From Oscillospiraceae bacterium (GTDB lineage: Bacteria > Bacillota > Clostridia > Oscillospirales > CAG-272): a stretch of 14,665 nt of DNA. Location of the stretch: positions 1-14,665 of the forward strand of contig SVQJ01000027.1 of assembly GCA_015065395.1 (NCBI GenBank), written 5' to 3'. The number at the start of each line of letters is the position of its first letter. The first letter of the stretch is position 1. This document shows positions 6,785 through 13,295 of this stretch, in pieces. The translations under genes and the position numbers were made by a program. The notes beneath the pieces are model-generated. The model searched no databases. It worked only from the letters and a program-made list of their open reading frames with translations, and was not told the DNA's origin.

Positions 6785-7405
6785 ATGACAAGGATTATAA
6801 AATTGCTTATATGCATTGCCGGAGGCTATCTGGTCGGCTCACTGAATCCGGCTGCACTTTTTTCCAAGCTCAAAAAAACCGATCTTCGCTCTAACGGTAC
6901 AGGAAATCTCGGAGCAACGAACACTATGCTCGTGCTTGGAAAAAAAGCCGGAGCTTTAGTAATGCTTTTTGACATTGGCAAAGCGGCAATTTGCGTTACC
7001 TTAGCAAATATGATCTTTAAGGATATATACATTGCAGGACTTATCACAGGATGCTTTACCGTGATCGGCCACATTTTTCCTTTTTATATGAAGTTCAAGG
7101 GTGGCAAGGGCTTTGGACCGTTTGCAGGCATGATACTCGCATTTGACCCTCTTATCTTTCTTATTCTTCTCGTTGTCTGCGTCGCTCTAATGATCCTGTG
7201 CAACTATTCCGTCGGACTAACATGGTCAGCCGCAGTATTATTCCCTATCTTCTCCACTATAAAAACCCACGATCCTGTCATTCTGATACTAACCTTCTCC
7301 ATAAGTTGTCTCATTATGTCCAAGCATTTTGAAAACCTCAAAAAAGCAATAAAAGGTGAAGACGTTAAGGTACGATCAACAATAAAAAAATTGTTCTCAA
7401 AGTAA
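6785..7405 (+). CDS. plsY: Acyl-phosphate:glycerol-3-phosphate acyltransferase PlsY
   Basis: An integral membrane enzyme that makes lysophosphatidate from acyl phosphate and glycerol 3-phosphate, the first acylation in phospholipid synthesis. The 206-aa length and several hydrophobic segments (about 4-24, 50-78, 82-102, 114-138, 142-175) fit the family. Cytoplasmic motif 1 is SNGTGNLGATN (36-46; GSGNPGATN is more usual), motif 2 is GHIFPFYMKFKGGKGFG (95-111) and motif 3 the SKHFENLKKAIKGED segment near the C-terminus. ATG 6785 follows CAAAGAGG (6771-6778). The Pro-to-Leu change in motif 1 is a mild deviation. No partner plsX or fab gene is in the window. It ends at a terminator shared with the convergent sdaA. 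Confidence 0.96.
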   Translation: MTRIIKLLICIAGGYLVGSLNPAALFSKLKKTDLRSNGTGNLGATNTMLVLGKKAGALVMLFDIGKAAICVTLANMIFKDIYIAGLITGCFTVIGHIFPFYMKFKGGKGFGPFAGMILAFDPLIFLILLVVCVALMILCNYSVGLTWSAAVLFPIFSTIKTHDPVILILTFSISCLIMSKHFENLKKAIKGEDVKVRSTIKKLFSK

Positions 7406-7433
7406 AAAAATCTCCGGTATACGGAGATTTTTT
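7404..7433. terminator. Bidirectional terminator between plsY and sdaA
   Basis: TCTCCG (7411-7416), a GTATA loop and CGGAGA (7422-7427), with A7 before and T6 after the stem. It begins within the plsY stop codon and works in both directions. Confidence 0.9.
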
Positions 7434-7448
7434 CATGCTCTTTTATGT

Positions 7449-8645
7449 TCATTTATATATCTTTGCCAGACCGCCCTCAGAGGTCTCTCTGTACATGACC
7501 TTAAGATCCTTACCCGTTTCATACATTGTATCAACTATCATATCAAAGCTGATTTTTCTTGAATCAGACAAAAAGTCCGCAAGATTCACAGCGTTAAGAG
7601 CTCGCATCGCAGCAATAGCATTTCGCTCGATACAAGGTATCTGTACAAGACCGAGAATGGGATCGCAGGTCAAACCCAAGTGATGTTCTATAGACATTTC
7701 TGCAGCATACTCTATCTGATCAAGATCAAGCTCATAAAGCTCTGTTGCCGCCGCAGCCGCCATAGCACACGCCGTTCCGATTTCAGCTTGGCATCCACAT
7801 TCTGCGCCGCTTATAGACGCGTTTGTTTTTATAAGGTTTCCAATTATACCTCCGGTTGCCAAAGCATGAACGATTTCTTCATCACTAAAACCGCGTCTGC
7901 CCTGCAGATATTTAAGAACAGCAGGCATAACACCGCAGGCACCGCAGGTAGGTGCAGTTACAATAGCACCGCAGGAAGCATTCTGCTCGCTGACAGCGAA
8001 TGCATAAGCGCAGATTAGGCGGTTAGTCTTTGTCTCTTCGCTCTCATCAATATGTTTCTGACGGTAGAGGTATCGTGCTTTTCTCTGAGTTCCAAGACCG
8101 CCGTGGAGTATCCCCTCAGCCTCAAGTCCTTCCTTAATTGCCTGCTTCATAACCTCCCAGACCTGATGCAAATAATCCCATATCTCGGGACCCTCACACT
8201 CTTCAACATACTGCCATATACGTATATCCTTTTCGCGACAATATTCTGAGATATCAGAATATGAATTAAGGCTGTAAACCTCAGGATGCTCAGTTGGCGC
8301 CTCCCCGTCAGCAATAACCTCACCGCCCCCGATGCTAAAATAACGGCGTCGAAGAATCTCCTCGTCATTTTTATATGCTATGAAATCCATCGTGTTAGGA
8401 TGAAAATCAGTGGGAGTTTTCGTATCGATTACGATCTCACAACGATCATTACCAAAAGCTTCAAGTATCACCTTATCAGTCATGTGTCCCTTTCCTGTTT
8501 TTGCAAGCGAACCGTAAAGAACAACTTTATAGCGCTGCGCATCAGGACAATCATGAATAAACCGTCCGCAGGCTTCAAGAGGACCGATGGTATGAGAAGA
8601 AGAAGGACCGATTCCTATTCTGTACAAGTAGTGCAATGATTGCAT
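7449..8645 (-). CDS. sdaA: L-serine dehydratase, single-chain iron-sulfur type
   Basis: Deaminates L-serine to pyruvate and ammonia with a 4Fe-4S cluster instead of PLP. The 398-aa chain fuses the beta-like N-terminal domain (GIGPSSSHTIGP, 11-22) to the alpha-like catalytic domain (from about 205; VTAPTCGACGVMPA at 229-242, NASISGAECGCQAEIG at 275-290). Likely cluster ligands are Cys285, Cys327 and Cys338; the 42- and 11-residue spacings agree with those of the family's cluster cysteines as I recall them. In many Firmicutes the two halves are separate genes (sdaAB/sdaAA), so this is the fused form, rather short beside the E. coli enzyme (about 454 aa). ATG 8645 follows CGGAGGA. Its own promoter (8675-8702) and terminator make it monocistronic. 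An oxygen-labile cluster fits an anaerobe. Confidence 0.96.
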   Translation of the reverse strand: MQSLHYLYRIGIGPSSSHTIGPLEACGRFIHDCPDAQRYKVVLYGSLAKTGKGHMTDKVILEAFGNDRCEIVIDTKTPTDFHPNTMDFIAYKNDEEILRRRYFSIGGGEVIADGEAPTEHPEVYSLNSYSDISEYCREKDIRIWQYVEECEGPEIWDYLHQVWEVMKQAIKEGLEAEGILHGGLGTQRKARYLYRQKHIDESEETKTNRLICAYAFAVSEQNASCGAIVTAPTCGACGVMPAVLKYLQGRRGFSDEEIVHALATGGIIGNLIKTNASISGAECGCQAEIGTACAMAAAAATELYELDLDQIEYAAEMSIEHHLGLTCDPILGLVQIPCIERNAIAAMRALNAVNLADFLSDSRKISFDMIVDTMYETGKDLKVMYRETSEGGLAKIYK

Positions 8646-8674
8646 AAAAATCCTCCGAATTTATGTTTATCTAC

Positions 8675-8702
8675 ATTGTACCACAAAAACAGAAAAAAGC
8701 AA
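8675..8702 (-). promoter_or_regulatory. Sigma-A promoter for sdaA
   Basis: On the minus strand TTGCTT (8702-8697), a 16-bp spacer and TACAAT (8680-8675), with TGG before the -10 hexamer (extended -10). Confidence 0.7.
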
Positions 8703-8717
8703 GTAGCATAAATAGAG

Positions 8718-8758
8718 TGAAAAAGAGCCCCCGTTTTATATACGAGGGCTCTTTTTCA
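8718..8758 (-). terminator. Rho-independent terminator after the Asn/Gln mini-protein gene
   Basis: A 16-bp stem, 8719-8734 with 8742-8757, and a 7-nt loop. The 8731/8745 pair is G-U on the minus strand but a C-A mismatch on the plus strand, so it fits minus-strand use. A U-tract (CTTTTTC) completes it. It starts 2 bp after the mini-protein stop codon. Confidence 0.88.
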
Positions 8759-8759
8759 A

Positions 8760-8900
8760 TTAATACTGGTTCTGCTGATTCTGGTTCTTGTTCTGATTCT
8801 GATTCTTGTTCTGCTCGTTCTTTTTGTTCTGGTTCTGATTCTTGTTCTGTTCGTTCTGGTTCTTCTGCTGATTCTGATTCTGGTTCTGATTCTGATTCAT
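8760..8900 (-). CDS. 46-residue Asn/Gln-rich mini-protein of unknown function
   Basis: I do not recognise a characterised family. The protein starts MNQNQNQNQNQQKNQNEQNK and ends NQNQQNQY. It has 19 Asn, 17 Gln, 6 Lys and 2 Glu; only Met1 and Tyr46 fall outside these four residues, so 78% is Asn plus Gln and net charge is about +4. It has no hydrophobic residue that could form a core, no signal peptide and no Cys. Support for a real gene: a promoter (9001-9029) upstream, a strong terminator beginning 2 bp after the stop, and a frame that stays in Asn/Gln/Lys/Glu across the repeat. Every Gln codon is CAG. The Shine-Dalgarno is weak (AAAAAGAAAT). Possible roles, all guesses: spore-associated or desiccation-protective peptide, aggregation-prone/prion-like protein, or amino-acid store. 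It sits between an SLH protein gene and sdaA, both also on the minus strand. Confidence 0.7.
   Translation of the reverse strand: MNQNQNQNQNQQKNQNEQNKNQNQNKKNEQNKNQNQNKNQNQQNQY
8763..8897. repeat. Imperfect hexanucleotide-type repeat (GATTCT/GGTTCT units)
   Basis: The plus strand is built from short GTTCTG, ATTCTG and GTTCTT units with no purine-rich interruption. It encodes the Asn-Gln dipeptide repeat of the minus-strand gene. Such tracts can change length by slippage in steps of two codons without a frameshift. Confidence 0.8.
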
Positions 8901-8918
8901 TTTAATTTCTTTTTGACC

Positions 8919-9001
8919 ATCCGGTCAGGACAGCTTAGGTTGGATTTACGCAAGTTGCGTCGGAAGCCGCCCCATTGGGTTCACAATTATTATTACCGGA
9001 T
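8919..9001. other. 83-bp GC-richer element bounded by a 7-bp inverted repeat, upstream of the mini-protein
   Basis: ATCCGGT (8919-8925) and ACCGGAT (8995-9001) flank an interior that is clearly richer in G and C than its surroundings. It holds an ACGCA-N3-TGCGT hairpin (8948-8960). TGACC (8914-8918) and GGTCA (8923-8927) can form an alternative local hairpin. The predicted start site (about 8994) lies inside the left end of the element as read on the minus strand, so most of it would be 5' leader. It is not a tRNA: no T-arm next to the 7-bp stem. I do not recognise it. Confidence 0.4.
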
Positions 9002-9029
9002 ATATAAGAATTATTCACCTAAAAGGCAA
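9001..9029 (-). promoter_or_regulatory. Sigma-A promoter for the mini-protein, overlapping the SLH gene stop
   Basis: On the minus strand TTGCCT (9029-9024), a 17-bp spacer and TATATA (9006-9001). The -35 lies inside the last codons of the SLH gene. This gives the mini-protein an independent transcript with a leader of about 95 nt. Confidence 0.55.
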
Positions 9030-10249
9030 CTTACATTATAAAGCATCTCGCAGGCAACACTTTTGGTTATGCTTGAAGCCCCATCGGCATTTCCTTCGTT
9101 CAAATCGTAGAGCCCGAGCTCATACATCGCACATACTGAATCCATTGCCCATGACGGAACACCGGGCAAAGAATCAACCGTTTCTGCTTCATAGCCTATA
9201 ATGTTATTCAAAACAGTAGCAGCCTCCGCCTTCGAGATAGGTGCATCCGGTCTAAAGCAAAGCTCACCGTTGATCACGGAGCCGTCTACTATTCCCAGCT
9301 TTGATGCACTGTAGACATATCCTTTGTATTTTTCGGGTATTGCGGCATCGTCATAAAATCCGGTATTATTTACTGCCGGAATGTTAGCAGCGCCAAACAC
9401 ATCCATACAGCTCACGAGAAACTCAAGACGTGATACTTCTTTATCCGGCAAAAAGCACATAGATCCTTCAATTCTTTCAGAGTTCATAACTCCGTCACCT
9501 ACAAGGGCAGAAGCAGCTACCGCTACATTGGAATATTCCAGGTCACTAAAAACATTCTGAGGCTTATTCTTTGACACCGTAATGATAAATTCACCAACAT
9601 CTGAATATTCACCAAAACTATCCCTTACCCTGTAGGTAAAGCTGTCACTCATTGCATTTTTCCCCGCACTGTAGGTAAACTCACCGGTTGCGCTGTCAAA
9701 AACGATTTTACCTCCGTCAGGATAATCTACTATTTCGTAACGAATACTGTCTCCGTCAGCATCATATCCTTTCATTTCGCCCACAGATACCGTTGATGTA
9801 ACGGCATTCAACGCAGGAGATGTGATAACCGTCGGAGCATTATTCTGCTTGAGCGTATACACAACGTTACAGATCATCTCATAAGAAGAGTCAAAGGTGA
9901 ATCCGAAGGCGGTCTTTTCAACGCTACCCGAAGGTTCAAATCTTAAAAGCTCTATTTTTTCTTCTTTAATCACCTGTCCCACACACACAGCAGTATCACC
10001 GAAATACAAAGTCCCCATCGTCTCATCGGGCAATGATGTTATTTTGATCTCATTAAAACCGGCCACACCGACGGCGTCTGCAAATTGCTCAGAGGTAAAG
10101 TATACATCTTCACCGTTGATACCACTGACAGACAGGCTGAAATCAGCCGCAAGATTATTGAGGCCCGGAGAAAGAATAGCTGCATTAACTGCAACCGCCA
10201 TTAAAAATACTGATAGCAACAGAGATAATGATAAAATAGTTTTTTTCAT
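9011..10249 (-). CDS. Secreted surface protein with bacterial Ig/cadherin-like domain and three SLH domains
   Basis: A 412-aa precursor. The signal peptide MKKTILSLSLLLSVFLMAVA is cleaved near VNA. Residues 28-135 form a beta-rich region (GEDVYFTSEQFADAVG, GTLYFGDTAVCVGQVI) of no family I can name. Residues 138-226 are a bacterial Ig/cadherin-like domain with the calcium-site-like DADGDSIRYEI and GEFTYSAGKN...DSFTYRV pattern. Residues 232-288, 298-352 and 363-410 are three S-layer-homology domains, which bind pyruvylated or other secondary cell-wall polymer and tether the protein outside the cell. The second is the most typical (YVYSASKLGIVDG...FRPDAPISKAEA). ATG 10249 is preferred over upstream ATGs: it starts the signal peptide and has AAAGGA (10264-10259) at good spacing. 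The ligand is unknown; a linker or adhesin role is inferred. Confidence 0.85.
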   Translation of the reverse strand: MKKTILSLSLLLSVFLMAVAVNAAILSPGLNNLAADFSLSVSGINGEDVYFTSEQFADAVGVAGFNEIKITSLPDETMGTLYFGDTAVCVGQVIKEEKIELLRFEPSGSVEKTAFGFTFDSSYEMICNVVYTLKQNNAPTVITSPALNAVTSTVSVGEMKGYDADGDSIRYEIVDYPDGGKIVFDSATGEFTYSAGKNAMSDSFTYRVRDSFGEYSDVGEFIITVSKNKPQNVFSDLEYSNVAVAASALVGDGVMNSERIEGSMCFLPDKEVSRLEFLVSCMDVFGAANIPAVNNTGFYDDAAIPEKYKGYVYSASKLGIVDGSVINGELCFRPDAPISKAEAATVLNNIIGYEAETVDSLPGVPSWAMDSVCAMYELGLYDLNEGNADGASSITKSVACEMLYNVSCLLGE

Positions 10250-10371
10250 TTGGTTTTGTCCTTTCATTATATTGCGATTATATTCTTTGCCAAATTCTCT
10301 TTGCATATTATCAATAATGGTTTTGTTATAAAAATATTCACTAAATTTTAATATAATTTGTCGCAGATATA

Positions 10372-10400
10372 TTGATTTTATCAAAAAACTCGTGTATAAT
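10372..10400 (+). promoter_or_regulatory. Sigma-A promoter for ilvE
   Basis: TTGATT (10372-10377), a 17-bp spacer and TATAAT (10395-10400), about 35 bp before the ATG. The -35 lies in a short palindrome TTGAT-N3-ATCAA. No T-box or clear CodY site was seen in the short leader. Confidence 0.75.
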
Positions 10401-10434
10401 TTATTAGAATAGTTGTACAGAAAGAGGATTTGTT

Positions 10435-11505
10435 ATGCTCGACATAAAAATCACTGCCGCTTTAACAAAAAAAGAAAAGCCGGCAGACAATATCCTCGGG
10501 TTCGGCAGATATTTCACCGATCACATGTTCGTGATGGACTATGATCTCGGCGAGGGTTGGCACGATCCCAGGATAATCCCTTACGGCCCCATCGCCCTCG
10601 ATCCCTCAGCCATGGTATTCCATTACGCACAGGAGCTTTTTGAGGGTCTTAAGGCTTACAGATGTGAAGACGGACACATACAGCTCTTCCGTCCTGACAA
10701 AAACATCGAAAGAATGAATAATACATGCCGCAGAATGTGCGTTCCTGAGGTGCCTGCCGATGATGCACTTCAGGCCATCAAGGCGCTTGTTGATTATGAA
10801 AAGGATTGGGTTCCCCACTCTGAAGGAACTTCTCTTTATATCCGCCCCTTCATTATCGCAACAGAACCTCAGCTGGGTGTTCATCCCTCTAAAAAGTATC
10901 AGTTCATCATAATACTCTCACCTGTAGGCTCATACTATGCAGGCGGTCTTGACCCCGTTAAGATATGTATTGAGCGAAAATATGTAAGATGCGTTAAGGG
11001 CGGCACCGGCGAAGCAAAAGTTGGCGGAAATTACGCAGCTTCTCTCCTTGGCCAAAAGGAGGCTGAAGCACGAGGTTATGCTCAGGTACTTTGGCTTGAC
11101 GGTATCGAAAGAAAATACATAGATGAAGTCGGAGCAATGAACGTTTTCTTCGTTATCGACAAAACTGTTATAACTCCTTCCCTTGCGGACGGCAATATCC
11201 TTCCCGGTGTTACCCGCCGCTCCTGCATTGAGCTTCTGAAAAAATGGGGCTACAATGTGGAAGAAAGAAAGATTTCCATCGATGAGGTCATCGAAGCGCA
11301 TAAGAACGGAAAGCTTACCGAATCCTTCGGTACCGGAACCGCTGCCGTTATATCCCCCGTCGGTGAATATAACGATAATGGAAATGTAATGATCATAAAC
11401 GATGGAAAGATCGGTCCTGTTTCTCAAAAGCTTTACGATAATCTCACTGCTCTTCAATGGGGAAAAATTGAAGACGACATGGGTTGGATCGTTAAGGTAA
11501 ACTGA
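10435..11505 (+). CDS. ilvE: Branched-chain amino acid aminotransferase (group II)
   Basis: A PLP enzyme (fold type IV) that interconverts Leu, Ile and Val with their 2-oxo acids, using 2-oxoglutarate/glutamate, in the cytosol. The 356-aa length fits group II BCATs. Landmarks: MVFHYAQELFEGLKAYR (60-76), the PLP Schiff-base Lys195 in GGTGEAKVGGNYAAS (189-203), the class IV signature region YIDEVGAMNVFFV and the phosphate-binding GTGTAAVISP near the C-terminus. ATG 10435 follows AAAGAGGA (10421-10428). It probably shares a transcript with the membrane protein gene 31 bp downstream, because no terminator lies between them. D-amino acid aminotransferase and ADC lyase, which share the fold, are shorter and lack this N-terminal extension. 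Confidence 0.96.
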   Translation: MLDIKITAALTKKEKPADNILGFGRYFTDHMFVMDYDLGEGWHDPRIIPYGPIALDPSAMVFHYAQELFEGLKAYRCEDGHIQLFRPDKNIERMNNTCRRMCVPEVPADDALQAIKALVDYEKDWVPHSEGTSLYIRPFIIATEPQLGVHPSKKYQFIIILSPVGSYYAGGLDPVKICIERKYVRCVKGGTGEAKVGGNYAASLLGQKEAEARGYAQVLWLDGIERKYIDEVGAMNVFFVIDKTVITPSLADGNILPGVTRRSCIELLKKWGYNVEERKISIDEVIEAHKNGKLTESFGTGTAAVISPVGEYNDNGNVMIINDGKIGPVSQKLYDNLTALQWGKIEDDMGWIVKVN

Positions 11506-11536
11506 AAATTATAAAAACAGAAAACGGAGTGTAATT

Positions 11537-12301
11537 ATGGAAACCAAACGTAATCTCAAGTATTTTACAAAAAAAGGCATAAACATTCTTCTCGTTGTCG
11601 GTCTTGTTATTTGCCTTTTCGGCGCAGTTCTCCTTGTTGAAAAAAACACACGTAATTTCGGTCTTGTTATTATTCTCGTAGGCTCTGCAGTTGCAGTTTA
11701 CGGCTCCGGTGCAAAGTCCGGCGAAGCTGAGATAGACAATCAGATCCATGGAGTAATCAAGGATATACCTGAGCAGGCACAGATCAAGCACGAAGTATAC
11801 GAAAGACATTTCCTTAAGATCCTCAATCCTGTTTTCCTCAAAGGCTTTGACTACTCTCCCGAGGAGCTTCTCTGCAAAAAGGGTCCCGATCATAAATTCA
11901 GAACTCAGGCATATAACGCAGCACAGCTCTACTTTACCAAAGAAAAAATCTATATTTACGGCAAACACATCTGCCTTATTGATGATTCTGAAGAGCAGAA
12001 CTATGAATTTGCTTCCTCTATACTTTATGAGAATGTTGATAAGGCCTACATTGACCCTGTTGTTCTCAAGGTACATGGCAGAGACGTTAAGGCATTCTAC
12101 TTTGTTCTCAAGCTTAAGGACGGAACGGAGGCTCTCAGAATCACTGTAGATTATGGTGCCGACGTTGATAAGGCTGCTGACGATATTAATCATGCAACCG
12201 AAAAAATGACTATCCTCGCAGCTGAAAAAGCAGCTGATAAGGCTGCAAAGCGTGCATTTCTCCGCGAGCAGGATGCTAAGAAGGCTGCAGAAGCTAAATA
12301 A
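11537..12301 (+). CDS. Two-TM membrane protein of unknown function
   Basis: A 254-aa protein with no family I recognise. A basic start (METKRNLKYFTKKG) leads into a first membrane helix at about 14-34 and a second at about 41-57, separated by a short EKNTRN turn. By the positive-inside rule, both ends are probably cytoplasmic. Residues 65-220 are soluble and mixed alpha/beta: a YNAAQLYFTKEKIYIYGKHICLID strand-rich block, then YIDPVVLKVHGRDVKAFYFVLKLKDG, reminiscent of a PH-like or bPH fold, but this is a guess. Residues 222-254 are an Ala/Lys/Asp/Glu-rich helix (AAEKAADKAAKR...) likely to be a coiled coil. Shine-Dalgarno CGGAG at 11525-11529. It follows ilvE by 31 bp and ends at a strong terminator. 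Co-transcription with ilvE does not imply a metabolic link. Confidence 0.75.
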   Translation: METKRNLKYFTKKGINILLVVGLVICLFGAVLLVEKNTRNFGLVIILVGSAVAVYGSGAKSGEAEIDNQIHGVIKDIPEQAQIKHEVYERHFLKILNPVFLKGFDYSPEELLCKKGPDHKFRTQAYNAAQLYFTKEKIYIYGKHICLIDDSEEQNYEFASSILYENVDKAYIDPVVLKVHGRDVKAFYFVLKLKDGTEALRITVDYGADVDKAADDINHATEKMTILAAEKAADKAAKRAFLREQDAKKAAEAK

Positions 12302-12337
12302 TTGTAAAAAAGACTGCTACGGCAGTCTTTTTTACAA
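12302..12337 (+). terminator. Strong terminator after the ilvE operon
   Basis: A perfect 16-bp stem, 12302-12317 with 12322-12337, around a TACG loop. The core is AGACTGC/GCAGTCT, with A6 before and T6 after. It separates the ilvE pair from the GT2 gene, whose start is 24 bp further on. Confidence 0.9.
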
Positions 12338-12361
12338 ACAAAATAGTTTGGAGAAAAATCA

Positions 12362-13246
12362 ATGAAATATTCTCTCACAATTCTTACCCCGCTTTATAAC
12401 AGAAAAAAATATCTTGACCGGCTTTTTCAAAGCTTAAGTTCACAGACATCAAAAAATTTCCAATGGCTTGTTATTGATGACGGAAGCACTGAAAGCTCTC
12501 ATGAGGAGTTTGAAAAATTCGCGAAAGATGCTGATTTTCCCATAGAATATTACTACAAGGAAAATGGCGGCAAGCATACTGCGCTCAACTACTCTCAACC
12601 ATACATTAAATCCGACTGGGTTCTTATACTTGACAGCGATGACATTCTCACATCTGACGCAGTTATGGTTGCCTCCTCATATATTGAAAAATATTCAAAT
12701 AATACTGATATAGGCATAATAAGCTTTCTTCGCGGTCATGATGATTATACTCCCTTTGTAAAATTCAAAAATGAAGAAGTCATCTCCGATTACATAGAAT
12801 ACAGAATAAATGCTGAGAGAGACGGAGACTGCTGTGAAATTGTGAGAGCTGACGTTTTGCGTGAGTATTCTTTCCCCGTTTTTCAAGGTGAAAGATTCAT
12901 GAGTGAATCTCATTTATGGATCGGAAGTGCAGACAAATATAAAACCGTCTATATTCCAAAAATCATTTATATTTGCGAATATATGGATGACGGACTTACC
13001 AAAGCCGGAAGAAGATTCTGGCGCACCTGTCCCAAGGGCTGCCTGCACTGCCATATTTTGGGCTTAAACAAAAGATGCTCTCTGAAATTCAGGATCGAAA
13101 GAGCCTTGCTTATACATTACTATGGGCGTGTGCTTGGTATAAAAAATAAAGATATTTGCAAAATGAGCGGCCATCCTGCGTTTCTCCGTTTTTTCACGAT
13201 TCCCGGAATAATACTTTTTCATATCTGGGAAAAGAAGTATAAATAA
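12362..13246 (+). CDS. Family 2 glycosyltransferase
   Basis: A 294-aa GT-A fold enzyme that transfers a sugar from a nucleotide donor to a glycan, lipid or protein acceptor. It has no membrane helix, so it is cytosolic or membrane-associated. Seen: the N-terminal LTILTPLYNRKKYLDRL strand-helix, DDGS at 39-42 (nucleotide binding), ENGGKHTALN (67-76) and the metal-binding DSDD at 91-94. EYSFPVFQGERFMSE (168-182) contains the ERF..E element seen in several polysaccharide GT2 enzymes. A CPKGCLHC cluster at 223-230 with Cys239 is unusual. ATG 12362 follows TTGGAGAAAA. No promoter of its own is evident between the preceding terminator and the ATG. The acceptor is unknown; capsule, exopolysaccharide or teichoic-acid decoration is plausible. 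Confidence 0.88.
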   Translation: MKYSLTILTPLYNRKKYLDRLFQSLSSQTSKNFQWLVIDDGSTESSHEEFEKFAKDADFPIEYYYKENGGKHTALNYSQPYIKSDWVLILDSDDILTSDAVMVASSYIEKYSNNTDIGIISFLRGHDDYTPFVKFKNEEVISDYIEYRINAERDGDCCEIVRADVLREYSFPVFQGERFMSESHLWIGSADKYKTVYIPKIIYICEYMDDGLTKAGRRFWRTCPKGCLHCHILGLNKRCSLKFRIERALLIHYYGRVLGIKNKDICKMSGHPAFLRFFTIPGIILFHIWEKKYK

Positions 13247-13248
13247 TA

Positions 13249-13291
13249 GCAAAAAAGACTTTTTGAGAAATCTCTCGAAAAGTCTTTTTGC
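13249..13291. terminator. Bidirectional terminator between the GT2 gene and the HTH-protein gene
   Basis: A long stem: GCAAAAAAGACTTTT on the left pairs with AAAAGTCTTTTTGC on the right, continued by GAGA/TCTC and closed by an AATC loop. It lies between convergent genes and has T-rich ends in both directions. Confidence 0.88.
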
Positions 13292-13295
13292 TTGT

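Noticed and set aside
8663..8905. Plus-strand 80-codon frame with a Ser-Asp/Ser-Gly repeat tail
   Set aside because: It runs through the sdaA promoter and the mini-protein terminator, has no ribosome site or promoter, and its repeat is the shadow of the minus-strand Asn/Gln frame. The terminator's G-U pair also points to minus-strand transcription.
8919..9001. tRNA suggested by a 7-bp acceptor-like stem over about 83 bases
   Set aside because: No T-stem/loop next to the 3' strand, no D-arm or anticodon arm, no CCA or proper discriminator context.
8935..9018. 28-codon minus-strand peptide from GTG 9018 (VNNSYISGNNNCEPNGA...)
   Set aside because: It overlaps the SLH stop and the mini-protein promoter, has no ribosome site, and an open stretch of this size is expected by chance.
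10250..10384. N-terminal extension of the SLH protein from ATG 10384
   Set aside because: It would place 45 residues before a textbook signal peptide. ATG 10249 has a good Shine-Dalgarno at the right distance.
10250..10434. T-box, CodY box or second clear promoter upstream of ilvE/SLH gene
   Set aside because: No T-box sequence or antiterminator hairpin and no good CodY match. TATAAT-like strings facing the SLH gene either lack a -35 or would start transcription inside its Shine-Dalgarno.
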